A DNA stretch of 64,000 nucleotides from Arenibacter nanhaiticus (GTDB lineage Bacteria; Bacteroidota; Bacteroidia; Flavobacteriales; Flavobacteriaceae). The notes under the pieces were generated by a model. The model ran no database searches and was not told the DNA's origin. It was given only the letters and a program-made list of their open reading frames with translations. The position numbers and the translations under genes were made by a program. This document shows positions 38,368 through 48,002 of the stretch, in pieces. The stretch's first letter is position 1. Every line of letters begins with the position of its first letter. The stretch spans positions 1-64,000 of the forward strand of contig NZ_FQYX01000011.1 of assembly GCF_900141935.1 (NCBI RefSeq), written 5' to 3'.

Positions 38368-39117
38368 ATGAAAAAATCATTCTCTATCCTAGCAGCGGCT
38401 GGGTTATTTGTGGCAGGTACAAATACAGTAAGTGCAAAAGTTGCAGCTGCGGCGGTGGTTTTGCAGGATGCAGCTCCAGAAGCTGAAAAAGGATTTACTC
38501 AAGTATTGAAAGAACAGTTTATCCAAGGGGGCGCAGGCTTCATGGGGATTGTACTTTTGTGTTTGATTCTAGGATTGGCAGTAGCTATCGAAAGAATTAT
38601 CTACCTTAATTTAGCTACTACAAATACAACAAAATTAAAACAACAAGTAGAAGACGCTTTGGCTTCGGGTGGTGTTGATGCAGCGAAGGAAGTATGTAGA
38701 AATACAAAAGGACCTGTTGCTTCTATTTTCTACCAGGGATTGGAAAGGGCTGGAGACAGCATCGAGTCTGCTGAAAAAGCGGTTGTTGCATACGGTGGAG
38801 TTCAAATGGGACAATTAGAGAAAAACGTTTCTTGGTTATCATTATTTATCGCCGTTGCCCCTATGCTTGGGTTTATGGGTACGGTAATTGGTATGATTCA
38901 GGCCTTCCAGAAGATTGCTGCAGTAGGTAACTTAAGTGCTTCCCTTATTGCTGGTGATATTCAGGTAGCATTATTAACTACGGTATTTGGTCTTATTACT
39001 GCGATTATCCTACAGATTTTTTACAACTACATCATCGCTAAGATTGATAGTATTGTAAATGATATGGAAGACTCTTCAATCACTTTGATTGATATGTTGT
39101 CAGATCACAAAAAATAA
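38368..39117 (+). CDS. exbB: ExbB/TolQ-family proton channel subunit
   Basis: The 249-aa protein has an N-terminal hydrophobic leader (AAAGLFVAGTNTVSA) and three further membrane spans (about 58-78, 150-170, 190-215). The MotA/TolQ/ExbB signature APMLGFMGTVIGMIQAF lies around residue 170. It forms the pentameric inner-membrane channel that, with ExbD, uses the proton gradient to drive TonB, and so would power the SusC receptor. It is first in a run of four tightly spaced genes. Confidence 0.93.
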   Translation: MKKSFSILAAAGLFVAGTNTVSAKVAAAAVVLQDAAPEAEKGFTQVLKEQFIQGGAGFMGIVLLCLILGLAVAIERIIYLNLATTNTTKLKQQVEDALASGGVDAAKEVCRNTKGPVASIFYQGLERAGDSIESAEKAVVAYGGVQMGQLEKNVSWLSLFIAVAPMLGFMGTVIGMIQAFQKIAAVGNLSASLIAGDIQVALLTTVFGLITAIILQIFYNYIIAKIDSIVNDMEDSSITLIDMLSDHKK

Positions 39118-39141
39118 GTCGGACTTAATACTTAAAGTGTC

Positions 39142-39585
39142 ATGCATAAAATAATAAAAATAATATTGGTTATTCTTGGAGCTGTCGGAGCCATACTATG
39201 GTTTCAGTTGCCTTCAACAGATATGCCAGCAGGAGAAGCGGTAAATAGCGCTTCCATGAACTTTATGTTCATTATTACGTACTTGTTGTTAGGAATCGCT
39301 GTTGCAGCATCATTGATTTTCGGATTGGTTAATTTATTGACGTCGAAAGAAGCTATTAAAAAGGCAGCATTTGCAGTGATAGGTTTATTGGTTGTAGTAG
39401 GGGTGTCTTACACCTTGGCCGATGGAACTGATATTGATTTGAATGAAATGGCCAGAAAGGGCATTCCAACAACCGAAAGTACAGTGAAGTCAATTGGAAT
39501 GGGATTAAACGTATTCTTTATATTGACGATTATTGCGGTTGCCGCCATGTTATGGTCGGGAGTTAAGAAAATGATTAGTAAATAA
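39142..39585 (+). CDS. Membrane protein between exbB and exbD
   Basis: The 147-aa protein is predicted to span the membrane four times (about 4-22, 42-63, 73-90, 121-140) with a short polar loop (DGTDIDLNEMARKGIPTTES). It is set 24 bases after exbB and 13 before exbD, in the same operon. I do not recognise it outside Bacteroidetes ExbBD clusters. Its position argues for a structural or assembly role in the energising complex. Confidence 0.7.
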   Translation: MHKIIKIILVILGAVGAILWFQLPSTDMPAGEAVNSASMNFMFIITYLLLGIAVAASLIFGLVNLLTSKEAIKKAAFAVIGLLVVVGVSYTLADGTDIDLNEMARKGIPTTESTVKSIGMGLNVFFILTIIAVAAMLWSGVKKMISK

Positions 39586-39598
39586 AAAATAAAATAGT

Positions 39599-40225
39599 AT
39601 GCCAAAAAGAGGAGCACCACCAGAGGTTAATGCGGGTTCTATGGCAGACATAGCGTTCTTATTGCTGATCTTTTTCCTAGTGACAACCACTATTGAGACA
39701 GATGCAGGCCTAGATCGTATGTTACCACCGATTGAACCGCCAGATCAAGATGTCGTTATTAAGGAGAAAAATATTTTTCAAGTTAGTATTAATAGGGACG
39801 GACAATTATTGGCAGATGAAGAGTTGACAGAGCTTAAAGATCTTAGGGCGAAAGCAATTGCCTTTTTAGATAATGGAGGCGCTCCGGCCGGTAGTGCAGA
39901 TTACTGTAACTACTGTCAAGGAGAAAGAGATGCAGCTTCATCAGATAGTCCACAGAAAGCTATTATTTCGCTTAAGAATGATAGAGAGACGAAATACGGT
40001 ACCTACATTACAGTTCAGAACGAATTGGTAGGGGCGTATAACGAATTAAGGAATAGAGAGGCCCAACGTTTGTACAAGAGAAACTTTACGGACATGGAAG
40101 CAGAATATCTAAACCCCGAAACGCCAGATGACGTTAGGGATGCCTTAAAAGACAAAGTGAAGAGAATTCAAGAATTGTTTCCTCAGAAACTTTCGGAAGC
40201 AGAGACATCTTCTTCGTCAAAATAA
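39599..40225 (+). CDS. exbD: ExbD/TolR-family protein 1
   Basis: The 208-aa protein has one N-terminal span with the conserved aspartate in GSMADIAFLLLIFFLVTTTI, then a periplasmic domain. That domain is longer than usual, with a Cys-containing insert (YCNYCQGERDAA) and an acidic/Lys C-terminal tail. It is the proton-coupling partner of ExbB. Confidence 0.92.
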   Translation: MPKRGAPPEVNAGSMADIAFLLLIFFLVTTTIETDAGLDRMLPPIEPPDQDVVIKEKNIFQVSINRDGQLLADEELTELKDLRAKAIAFLDNGGAPAGSADYCNYCQGERDAASSDSPQKAIISLKNDRETKYGTYITVQNELVGAYNELRNREAQRLYKRNFTDMEAEYLNPETPDDVRDALKDKVKRIQELFPQKLSEAETSSSSK

Positions 40226-40247
40226 TTAGAAGTTAAAAGAATTTACT

Positions 40248-40730
40248 ATGTCAAAATTTAACAAGAAAAAAGATGCGGCACTACCGGCAGTGAATACTGC
40301 CTCGTTGCCAGATATCGTTTTTATGCTCTTGTTCTTCTTTATGACGGTTACGGTAATGAAAGATAGCACTCTTAAGGTAGAGAACGTTCTGCCAAATGCT
40401 ACTGAAGTTAAAAAGCTAGAAAAAAAGGACAGGATTATCTATATCTATGTTGGGAAACCTACTCGTGAATACGAGAAAACATACGGTACAGAATCTAAAA
40501 TTCAATTAAACGATAAGTTTGCTCAGGCATCGGAAGTTGGAGATTACATTTTACAGGAAAGGGCTAAAAAGCCCCAAGAACTGCAAGATGTTTTAACAAC
40601 AGCTCTGAAAGTAGATAAAAATGCCAATATGGGTATTATATCCGATATTAAACAAGAACTTAGAAAGGTAAATGCCTTGAAAGTGAATTATACCACCTAT
40701 GAAGGTGATGCTTTCAAGAATATACAATAG
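40248..40730 (+). CDS. exbD: ExbD/TolR-family protein 2
   Basis: The 160-aa protein has the conserved aspartate in SLPDIVFMLLFFFMTVTV and a compact periplasmic domain. It is 22 bases after the first exbD. Two different ExbD subunits per ExbB is a known arrangement in Bacteroidetes, probably one complex with mixed subunits. The operon ends at the terminator 24 bases later. Confidence 0.92.
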   Translation: MSKFNKKKDAALPAVNTASLPDIVFMLLFFFMTVTVMKDSTLKVENVLPNATEVKKLEKKDRIIYIYVGKPTREYEKTYGTESKIQLNDKFAQASEVGDYILQERAKKPQELQDVLTTALKVDKNANMGIISDIKQELRKVNALKVNYTTYEGDAFKNIQ

Positions 40731-40753
40731 TTAGTAAAAAGGATAAGAGAATT

Positions 40754-40789
40754 AAAACGCTTCAAATGCTATATTTGAAGCGTTTTTTT
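40754..40789 (+). terminator. Intrinsic terminator of the exbBD operon
   Basis: AAAACGCTTCAAAT and ATTTGAAGCGTTTT form a perfect 14-bp stem around GCTAT, with three further T before a G. The A-run before the stem makes it plausible in both directions. Confidence 0.9.
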
Positions 40790-40815
40790 GTTGATATTAG
40801 AATCATTATCTTAAA

Positions 40816-41511
40816 ATGGTTATGAAGCGTTTTTTTATTTTAGTTTTCCTATCTGCACAAGCCTTTGTTCATTCCCAGGAAATAGAGGGGTCCATGAGGC
40901 CAGTGTCTAATTACCTAGAAGATCAATTCTATTTAGGGGTCACTTACAACCTATTTACTAATCTGCCCAAGGATATTTCGCATCGAAACCTTTCATATGG
41001 GTTGCAGGGTGGTTTTATTAAGGATATCCCTTTAAATGAGGCCAGAACCATTGCTATGGGTGCTGGGCTGGGGTTTGGTATAAATTCTTATTACACGAAC
41101 TTATTGGCCTCTAAAACGGAAGAAAACATTACTTATAGTAGAATAGAGAGCAAAACAGATTACAGTAGAAATAAAATAGAAACCCATATACTCGAGTTTC
41201 CGATAGAATTTAGATGGCGCAATTCTTCGCCAGAGGAATATAAGTTTTGGCGTGTTTATAGCGGTGTAAAAATGGGGTATGTGCTCAATGCTAGGTCTAA
41301 ATATGTTTCTGACTTGAAAAATATAAGTTTTTCAAACGGTGAAATTAAAAAGTTTCAATACGGGCTTACCTTTAGTGTTGGATATAATACCTTTAATTTT
41401 CATGCGTATTACGCACTTAGCTCCTTGTTTAATAAGGACGTTACGCTCGCTTCCGGAGAGCAGTTAAAAGTAAAACCCCTTCGGGTGGGCTTGATTTTTT
41501 ATATTTTATAA
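40816..41511 (+). CDS. Outer-membrane beta-barrel protein (PorT-like family)
   Basis: The 231-aa protein has a signal peptide (FFILVFLSAQAFVHSQ) and alternating strands through the whole length (YLGVTYNLFTNLP, GLGFGINSYYTN, FWRVYSGVKMGYVLNA). It ends LRVGLIFYIL, a typical aromatic-free but hydrophobic barrel terminus. The family includes PorT of the type IX secretion system, but I cannot tell whether this is that protein or a general small porin. Its last codons overlap the opposite-strand gene by 6 bases. Confidence 0.75.
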   Translation: MVMKRFFILVFLSAQAFVHSQEIEGSMRPVSNYLEDQFYLGVTYNLFTNLPKDISHRNLSYGLQGGFIKDIPLNEARTIAMGAGLGFGINSYYTNLLASKTEENITYSRIESKTDYSRNKIETHILEFPIEFRWRNSSPEEYKFWRVYSGVKMGYVLNARSKYVSDLKNISFSNGEIKKFQYGLTFSVGYNTFNFHAYYALSSLFNKDVTLASGEQLKVKPLRVGLIFYIL

Positions 41512-42111
41512 CCAAAACTTCACGGTTAACAATTGGGTAGCCACGCCTAAAAGAAATCCTATGATTAGTTCTGGGGCCGTATGAGCTCTTAGGTATAGTC
41601 TTGCTGTGGCGGTTAATCCGCAAAGTAATGTCATGATGGCAATAGCGATGGCAATATTGATCTCAAAATGAATACTAAGGTTTATAAGGAACATTAGCAG
41701 GCTTCCTAATCCCATAAGGTGCATACTGCACTTAAAGTTTATAAACAGCAGGAAAAGGGCGCTAAAGCTCGCTGCGACCAGTCCTAGGAAATAATAATGG
41801 AGTTCTACGCTGTAGTGGTTTGGAATAACCTTTAAAAGAACCAATAAAAGTAGGCCTAGATTTAAATATAAGGGGTACTTTCTCTCCCTTAGGTTTGGCA
41901 TAAAAACCGAACTAACAATGCCTAGGTGCTTTAATAGTATATAAGAAAGTATGGGTATGATAATGGTTAAAAGAAAAATAGGCAGTATAGTGGCTGCCTG
42001 AAAACTTGTAGGGATAAATTTAGGGCTAATAATAAAATAGGCTGATGTGCCCGATAAAGGAATAAAAAGTGGATGAAGCAGGTAAGATATGGCCGTTGAA
42101 AACTGTTGCAT
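41506..42111 (-). CDS. PAP2-like polytopic membrane protein
   Basis: The 201-aa protein has six or seven membrane segments. FMPNLRERKYPLY follows the third span. KCSMHLMGLGSL and the C-terminal ARLYLRAHTAPELIIGF carry the R-x4-H and E-x-x-x-G spacing of the degenerate PAP2 (phosphatidic-acid-phosphatase-like) family of Bacteroidetes. Classic catalytic motifs are only partly kept, so phosphatase activity is uncertain. Its ATG overlaps the rpoN stop (TAATG), indicating translational coupling. Confidence 0.7.
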   Translation of the reverse strand: MQQFSTAISYLLHPLFIPLSGTSAYFIISPKFIPTSFQAATILPIFLLTIIIPILSYILLKHLGIVSSVFMPNLRERKYPLYLNLGLLLLVLLKVIPNHYSVELHYYFLGLVAASFSALFLLFINFKCSMHLMGLGSLLMFLINLSIHFEINIAIAIAIMTLLCGLTATARLYLRAHTAPELIIGFLLGVATQLLTVKFWL

Positions 42112-43568
42112 TAAATTTCTTTACGTAACCTAGCGACGGGTATACCCAATTGCTCACGATATTTTGCCACCGTCCGTCTTGCAATGGGGTATCCTTTTTC
42201 CTTTAAAATAGCTGCCAACTTATCATCGGTCAAGGGTTTTCTTTTGGCTTCTTCACCTATAACGGTCTCTAGGATCTTTTTAATTTCTTTGGTCGATACG
42301 TCTTCACCTTGTTCGTTTTTCATCGACTCTGAAAAATACTCCTTGATTAATTTTGTGCCATAAGGGGTGTCTACGTATTTGCTATTGGCAACCCTAGATA
42401 CGGTAGAAACATCCATTTGTATGGTATCGGCAATATCTTTAAGGATCATAGGTCGCAGTTTGCGTTCATCTCCTGTTAAAAAGTATTCCTTTTGATACTG
42501 CATGATGGCATTCATGGTCACGAAAAGGGTCTGTTGGCGCTGTCTAACGGCATCTATAAACCATTTGGCGGCATCGAGCTTTTGTTTTATAAAAATTACA
42601 GTATCCTTTTGGGATTTCGATTTCTCCTTGGCATTTTTATATCCTTCGAGCATATTGTTGTACTCTCTTGAAACATGTAGTTCTGGAGCATTTCGACCGT
42701 TTAGGCTAAGCTCTAATTCGCCTTCGGTGATGCGGATGCTAAAATCTGGTACTACGTGTTCTACGATCCTTGTATTGCCAGAATAAGAACCACCAGGTTT
42801 TGGGTTCAAGCGTTCAATCTCGGTAATGGCATCCTTAAGTTCTTCTTCGGAAACATTGTGTTTCTGAAGCAGTTTCTGATAATGCTTTTTAGTAAACTGT
42901 TCAAAAGATTTTTCCAGCAATTCCAAGGCTAACCTTGTGCTAGGAGTAGCATCCTTTCTTTTCAATTGGATGATCAGACATTCTTCCAAAGATCTGGCTG
43001 CTACTCCAGCAGGGTCTAAATCTTGAACTATGTGTAAAATTCTTTCTATGGTATGCTCATCGGTATAGATGTTTTGGGTAAAAGCCAAGTCGTCCATGAT
43101 GTCGGATAACGGTCTTCTAATATACCCGCCTTCATCTACACTGCCCACCAAAAACTCGGCAATAGCCCATTCCTCATCATTTAAATAAACCGTGTTCAGT
43201 TGGCTTATCAAATATTGTGTAAAGGAGATGCCGGCAGCATAGGGTAGGTTTTTTTCCTCATCGTCCGAACTGTAGTTGTTGATTTGTGTTCTATAGTCTG
43301 GAATTTCATCATCACTCAAGTATTCGTCTATATTAATGTCATCGGCACTGATGTTTTCACTATCGGTTTCGTTGTCGTAGATGTCCTCGAACTCGTCTTG
43401 TTGAAGTTCACCTTCTTCCTTACCACTCTCCAATGCAGGATTCTCTTCCAATTCTTGTTTTAAACGTTGCTCAAATGCCTGTGTAGGCAATTGAATCAAC
43501 TTCATCAACTGAATTTGCTGTGGAGATAATTTCTGCGATAGTTTAAACTGTAAGTGTTGTTTTAACAT
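42111..43568 (-). CDS. rpoN: RNA polymerase sigma-54 factor
   Basis: The 485-aa protein begins with the glutamine-rich activator-responsive region I (LQFKLSQKLSPQQIQLMKLI). An acidic linker follows (region II, about 48-95, many D/E), then the core-binding domain, and it ends with the RpoN box ARRTVAKYRE (463-472) that reads the -24 element. Sigma-54 needs an AAA+ enhancer-binding protein; none is encoded in this window. It lies 45 bases downstream of asnS on the same strand. Confidence 0.97.
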   Translation of the reverse strand: MLKQHLQFKLSQKLSPQQIQLMKLIQLPTQAFEQRLKQELEENPALESGKEEGELQQDEFEDIYDNETDSENISADDINIDEYLSDDEIPDYRTQINNYSSDDEEKNLPYAAGISFTQYLISQLNTVYLNDEEWAIAEFLVGSVDEGGYIRRPLSDIMDDLAFTQNIYTDEHTIERILHIVQDLDPAGVAARSLEECLIIQLKRKDATPSTRLALELLEKSFEQFTKKHYQKLLQKHNVSEEELKDAITEIERLNPKPGGSYSGNTRIVEHVVPDFSIRITEGELELSLNGRNAPELHVSREYNNMLEGYKNAKEKSKSQKDTVIFIKQKLDAAKWFIDAVRQRQQTLFVTMNAIMQYQKEYFLTGDERKLRPMILKDIADTIQMDVSTVSRVANSKYVDTPYGTKLIKEYFSESMKNEQGEDVSTKEIKKILETVIGEEAKRKPLTDDKLAAILKEKGYPIARRTVAKYREQLGIPVARLRKEI

Positions 43569-43613
43569 ATAGTCTTAAATACTTGTTACCCTATAAAGTT
43601 AAATAATAAAAGC

Positions 43614-45047
43614 TTAAAATTCGGCATTTTGTGGTGTTCTTGGAAAAGGAATTACGTCTCTGATATTACCCATTCCTGTAGCAAAAAGCACTAATCTTTC
43701 AAATCCAAGGCCAAAACCACTATGGGTTGCCGTTCCAAATTTTCTAAGGTCTAAATACCACCAAAGTTCTTTCTCATCGATATCTAGGGCTTTTATTTTC
43801 TCTTTTAGGACATCTAAACGCTCTTCACGCTGCGATCCGCCTACGATCTCACCAATGCCCGGGAATAAAATATCCATGGCCCTTACGGTTTTCTGGTCCT
43901 CGTTTAAACGCATGTAAAATGCCTTTATTTTTGCAGGGTAATCAAACAAAATTACGGGGCATTTAAAATGCTTCTCTACTAAATAGCGTTCGTGCTCACT
44001 TTGTAAATCGGCACCCCATTCGTCAATAATATATTTAAATTGTTTCTTCTTGTTGGGTTTGCAATTTCTTAGAATATCGATCGCCTCGGTATAAGATACA
44101 CGTTTAAAGGTGTTGTCTACCACAAATTTTAGTTTTTCTATCAAAGGCATGTCACTGCGTTCTGCTTGTGGTTTTCTCTTTTCTTCATCGAGTAAACGCT
44201 GTTCCAAGAATTTTAAATCTTCTTGACAGTTTTCTAAAACATAGGAAAGAACATCCTTGATAAAATCTTCTGCAAGATCCATGTTAGCATCCAAATCATT
44301 AAAAGCTACTTCTGGTTCTATCATCCAGAATTCTGCCAAATGTCTAGAGGTATTAGAGTTTTCAGCTCTAAAAGTAGGGCCAAAGGTGTATACTTTGCCC
44401 AAAGCCATAGCATATGTTTCGGCTTCTAACTGTCCAGAAACGGTTAAGTTGGTTTCCTTTCCGAAAAAATCTTCCCTATAATCAATAGTGCCTTCGTCCG
44501 TTAGAGGAGGATTTTTACTGTCTAGGGTTGATACGCGAAACATTTCTCCCGCTCCCTCGGCATCAGAACCTGTGATGATAGGGGTGTGTACATGGTAGAA
44601 TCCGTTTTTCTGAAAATATTGGTGTACCGCAAAAGATAGGGCAGAACGCATACGCATAATGGCAGAAAAGGTATTGGTGCGAACACGTAAGTGAGCCTTT
44701 TCACGTAAAAATTCCAGGGAATGCTTTTTAGGCTGTATAGGGTAGGTCTCCGGATCGGCACCACCGTGAACAATCACTTCTTTGACCTGTATTTCTACCT
44801 GTTGGCCTTTTCCCTGACTTTCGGTTAGTGTTCCTACAATTTTTAAGGCAGCACCGGTGTTGATTTGCTTTAGTAGATTTTCGTCAAAATCCTCAAAATT
44901 GACCACGCACTGAATATTATTAATGGTAGATCCGTCGTTTAAAGCAATAAACCTGTTGCTTCTAAAGGTTTTAACCCAACCATTAACCGTTACTTCTTTG
45001 TGTAAATGATCGGAAGAAAGTAATTCTTTTACGCTGTAGGTGTTCAT
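43614..45047 (-). CDS. asnS: Asparaginyl-tRNA synthetase
   Basis: The protein of about 477 aa has an OB-fold anticodon-binding N-terminus (VNGWVKTFRSNRFIALNDGS) and a class IIb catalytic core with motif 2 FRAENSNTSRHLAEFWMIE and motif 3 GFGLGFERLVLFATGM. The Asn-type segments distinguish it from aspartyl-tRNA synthetase. I start at ATG 45047 (MNTYSVKELL); the 15 extra upstream codons have no family support. Confidence 0.96.
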   Translation of the reverse strand: MNTYSVKELLSSDHLHKEVTVNGWVKTFRSNRFIALNDGSTINNIQCVVNFEDFDENLLKQINTGAALKIVGTLTESQGKGQQVEIQVKEVIVHGGADPETYPIQPKKHSLEFLREKAHLRVRTNTFSAIMRMRSALSFAVHQYFQKNGFYHVHTPIITGSDAEGAGEMFRVSTLDSKNPPLTDEGTIDYREDFFGKETNLTVSGQLEAETYAMALGKVYTFGPTFRAENSNTSRHLAEFWMIEPEVAFNDLDANMDLAEDFIKDVLSYVLENCQEDLKFLEQRLLDEEKRKPQAERSDMPLIEKLKFVVDNTFKRVSYTEAIDILRNCKPNKKKQFKYIIDEWGADLQSEHERYLVEKHFKCPVILFDYPAKIKAFYMRLNEDQKTVRAMDILFPGIGEIVGGSQREERLDVLKEKIKALDIDEKELWWYLDLRKFGTATHSGFGLGFERLVLFATGMGNIRDVIPFPRTPQNAEF

Positions 45048-45308
45048 TTGAATTCTTTGTAAATTAAGTGGCAAAGATAGCCTTTTTAGCAAAAAAAAGG
45101 ATTGTGATTCCCAAGGGTTGTGTATTATTTTTAGATAAAGGGCTAACCGCTCAGGTATGGGGATGCCAAAGCTGGTCTTTTAGCGGTATTTCCCGAGCTT
45201 TAAAACTTCCGTAAAGCCAATTTTAGTGCTGTGCACACCAATGGATATCACTAGTGAGGCCAAGGAAACCGGCGATATTGAATAGGTGTTTTCTTTAAAA
45301 GTCGAATC

Positions 45309-47699
45309 TTACTTGTCCTTGTCTTCTTCTTTTGGGAGAATATCAATCATGGGTTCCTTTAAGGTCTGTTTGTTCGCTATACTTCTTTCTAGGGAAAGAA
45401 GTAGGGAGGGCAATAAAACAAGGTTAGACAACATGGCAAAGAGCAAGGTAGCCGATACCAAGGCGCCAAGGGCTACCGTACCACCAAAACTGGAGATAAT
45501 GAAGACCGAGAATCCAAAAAACAAAACAATGGATGTGTAAAACATACTTACGCCAGATTCGCGCAAAGCAGCATAGACCGATTTTTTGATGCGCCACTTA
45601 TTACTAATCAGTTCTTGCCTGTATTTGGCCAAGAAGTGTATGGTGTCATCTACCGAAATTCCAAAGGCAATACTAAATACCAATATGGTCGACGGTTTTA
45701 TGGGAACCCCTACAAAACCCATGACCCCTGCCGTAATGACCAGTGGTAATAAGTTGGGGATTAGGGAAATTATAATCATCCTGAAGGAACGGAACAAATA
45801 CGCCATAAACAACGCTATCAGTGCTATGGCCAAGGCTAGGGACATAATTAAGTTCTTGACCAAGTACTTGGTGCCCTTTAAAAATAACAAGGCACTACCG
45901 GTCATACTGACCTCGTATCGTTCTGCAGGGAATATTTTGTCGATGTTGTCTTGAAGTTTTGCCTCGATCTCCTCCATTCGCTCTGTCTTAACATCCTTGA
46001 TGTAAGTGGTAATACGTGCTACCTGGCCAGTGCTGTCCACAAAACCGTTCAGCATATTGCTTTGACCGGTAGATTTTCGTGCGACATCCATGATGAAGGT
46101 GTTTTCTTGGGTCGTTGGCAGTTGATAGTATTTAGGGATGCCGCTATAAAAAGCTTGTTTAGAATACTTCACCATATCTACTACGGAAATAGGACGGGAA
46201 AGTTCCGGGATCTCAAGGATTACCGTACCTAATTGGTCTAACCTTTTTAAAGTCGACGGTTTTAAAACGCCTTTTGGTCTTTTGGTGTCTACCACAATTT
46301 CAATGGGCATGATACCATCAAATTCTTCTTCAAAAAAACGGATGTCCTTAAAGAACTGCTCTCCCTTTGGCATGTCTTCAATAGGACTGCCAGAAATATT
46401 GATTTGATAGATACCGATAATACTGGTTACCAAAAGTAGAATGGAAACAATATAGACCGAGATTCTTTTGTTTCTGACGATGTTTTCCATCCAATTGACA
46501 AAGGTCTCTATCCATTTGGTTTTTAAATGTTTTAAATGCTTGTCTTTTGGCAAGTACATAAAACTGTAAATGATCGGAATAATTAAGATCGATAGGATAA
46601 ATATGCCTATAATATTAATGGAAGCTACAATGCCGAATTCTTTGAGCAGTTTACTGTCCGTGATTATAAAAGTAGCAAAGCCCGAGGCAGTAGTAACGTT
46701 GGTCATCAGGGTCGCATTCCCGATTTTGGAAATTACGCGCTGTAATGAAAGCGCTTGGTTGCCGTGCTTTTTTACTTCCTGTTGGTATTTATTAATCAAG
46801 AAAATACAGTTCGGGATTCCAATAACGATGATCAATGGCGGTATCAAAGCGGTCAGAACGGTAATTTCATATTGCAAGAGTCCTAAAACGCCGAAAGACC
46901 ACATCACCCCTATAATGACTACGAACATAGAGATAAACGTGGCTCTAAAACTTCTAAAAAAGAAAAAGAATATTAAGGAGGTAACTCCTAAGGCTGCTAA
47001 AATAAACTTCCCTATTTCATCTATAATGTTTTGGGAATTCATGGTCCGGATGTAAGGCATGCCCGAAATACGTACGTCAAGACCGGTTTCTTTCTCAAAG
47101 CTTTCTATCAGTACGTTTAAGTCTTTAAGGATAAAGTCTTTACGGGCCGACGTATTGATAATGTCCTTGTCTACATAAATTACCGTGCGGATAGTACTCG
47201 TTTCTTTATTGAAAAGGAGGTTGTCGTAAAAAGGAAGCTCATTAAACAGGCGATCGGTTAGGCTAACTACTTCCGCGTTGGTTTGCGGGGTAGCTTTCAT
47301 AAAAGGCAGCAAAACAAACTCTTGCTTTATGCTATCTTTTACCAGTTCTTGAAGGTTGTCGGTAGACAAAACAAAATCTACTTCGGGAAAAGCTTCTAAC
47401 TGTTTGCTGAGTTTGTTCCAACGGTTGTATTTTTCGGGGGTAAATAAGGAACTATCCTTGACGGCCAAAACGACCACATTGCCTTCTTCCCCAAATTTTT
47501 CCAAAAACGATAGGTATTCCAAGTTTACAGGGTGGTGATCTGGCAATAAATTGGCTTGGGTATTAGAAAACCTCATGTTCTCCCATTGCATAGCCAAAAA
47601 AACAGTCAACACCGTTAGAAGTACCAGGATTAAGATCCTGTTTCTAAGAATTATTCTTGCTGTTTTTGCCCAAAATCCCTGTGTAAGCTTGGTAACCAT
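45309..47699 (-). CDS. RND/MMPL-superfamily membrane transporter
   Basis: The 796-aa protein is built as two repeats of one span, a large periplasmic loop and five spans. Repeat 1 starts ILVLLTVLTVFLAMQWENM and has GIPNCIFLINKYQQEVKK. Repeat 2 has SIAFGISVDDTIHFLAKYRQ with the two adjacent aspartates that usually relay protons. This is the hydrophobe/lipid-type exporter class (HpnN/MmpL-like, about 800 aa) rather than the 1000-aa drug pump. No adaptor or TolC gene is adjacent. The substrate, perhaps an envelope lipid, is unknown. Confidence 0.9.
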   Translation of the reverse strand: MVTKLTQGFWAKTARIILRNRILILVLLTVLTVFLAMQWENMRFSNTQANLLPDHHPVNLEYLSFLEKFGEEGNVVVLAVKDSSLFTPEKYNRWNKLSKQLEAFPEVDFVLSTDNLQELVKDSIKQEFVLLPFMKATPQTNAEVVSLTDRLFNELPFYDNLLFNKETSTIRTVIYVDKDIINTSARKDFILKDLNVLIESFEKETGLDVRISGMPYIRTMNSQNIIDEIGKFILAALGVTSLIFFFFFRSFRATFISMFVVIIGVMWSFGVLGLLQYEITVLTALIPPLIIVIGIPNCIFLINKYQQEVKKHGNQALSLQRVISKIGNATLMTNVTTASGFATFIITDSKLLKEFGIVASINIIGIFILSILIIPIIYSFMYLPKDKHLKHLKTKWIETFVNWMENIVRNKRISVYIVSILLLVTSIIGIYQINISGSPIEDMPKGEQFFKDIRFFEEEFDGIMPIEIVVDTKRPKGVLKPSTLKRLDQLGTVILEIPELSRPISVVDMVKYSKQAFYSGIPKYYQLPTTQENTFIMDVARKSTGQSNMLNGFVDSTGQVARITTYIKDVKTERMEEIEAKLQDNIDKIFPAERYEVSMTGSALLFLKGTKYLVKNLIMSLALAIALIALFMAYLFRSFRMIIISLIPNLLPLVITAGVMGFVGVPIKPSTILVFSIAFGISVDDTIHFLAKYRQELISNKWRIKKSVYAALRESGVSMFYTSIVLFFGFSVFIISSFGGTVALGALVSATLLFAMLSNLVLLPSLLLSLERSIANKQTLKEPMIDILPKEEDKDK

Positions 47700-48002
47700 T
47701 TTCTATTATTTTCGGGGCCAAAGGTAGAAAATGATTGTTAGTGTTCCTAGAAAGGATACGCTAAATAATGGCGAGAGAGGGCAGGAGAACAACTTTGGAA
47801 TTCTAGATTTATTCTTATGCCTTATGTCCTCTGACAGGAGTGGGAGCTTAGAACTGGTTTTTAGGGGGCCTTAACGGATTGAAACCATTGCAAAGGACAG
47901 GATATGGCAGGGGTATTTGGATAAAAATAGGGGTATGCTAAACAGTATAAAATAAAAACGGGCGACTTTTAGTCGCCCGTTTTTATAGTAAGCTTGAAAA
48001 GC
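47700..48002. other. Gap between RND gene and frr
   Basis: 303 bases with no gene; the promoter of the RND gene is expected in the left part, and the frr terminator lies at 47951-47984. Confidence 0.5.
47951..47984 (-). terminator. Bidirectional intrinsic terminator after frr
   Basis: AAAACGGGCGACT (47955-47967) pairs perfectly with AGTCGCCCGTTTT (47971-47983) around TTT, with A/T runs on both sides. It ends the pyrH-frr transcript. Confidence 0.9.

Noticed and set aside
40816-41511. Naming this gene porT/sprT of type IX secretion
   Set aside because: Size and fold agree, but no other type IX secretion gene is near and the family is broad.
45048-45092. Fifteen extra N-terminal codons for asnS
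   Set aside because: The sequence before MNTYSVKELL is not like other asparaginyl-tRNA synthetases, and the usual length is met from 45047.
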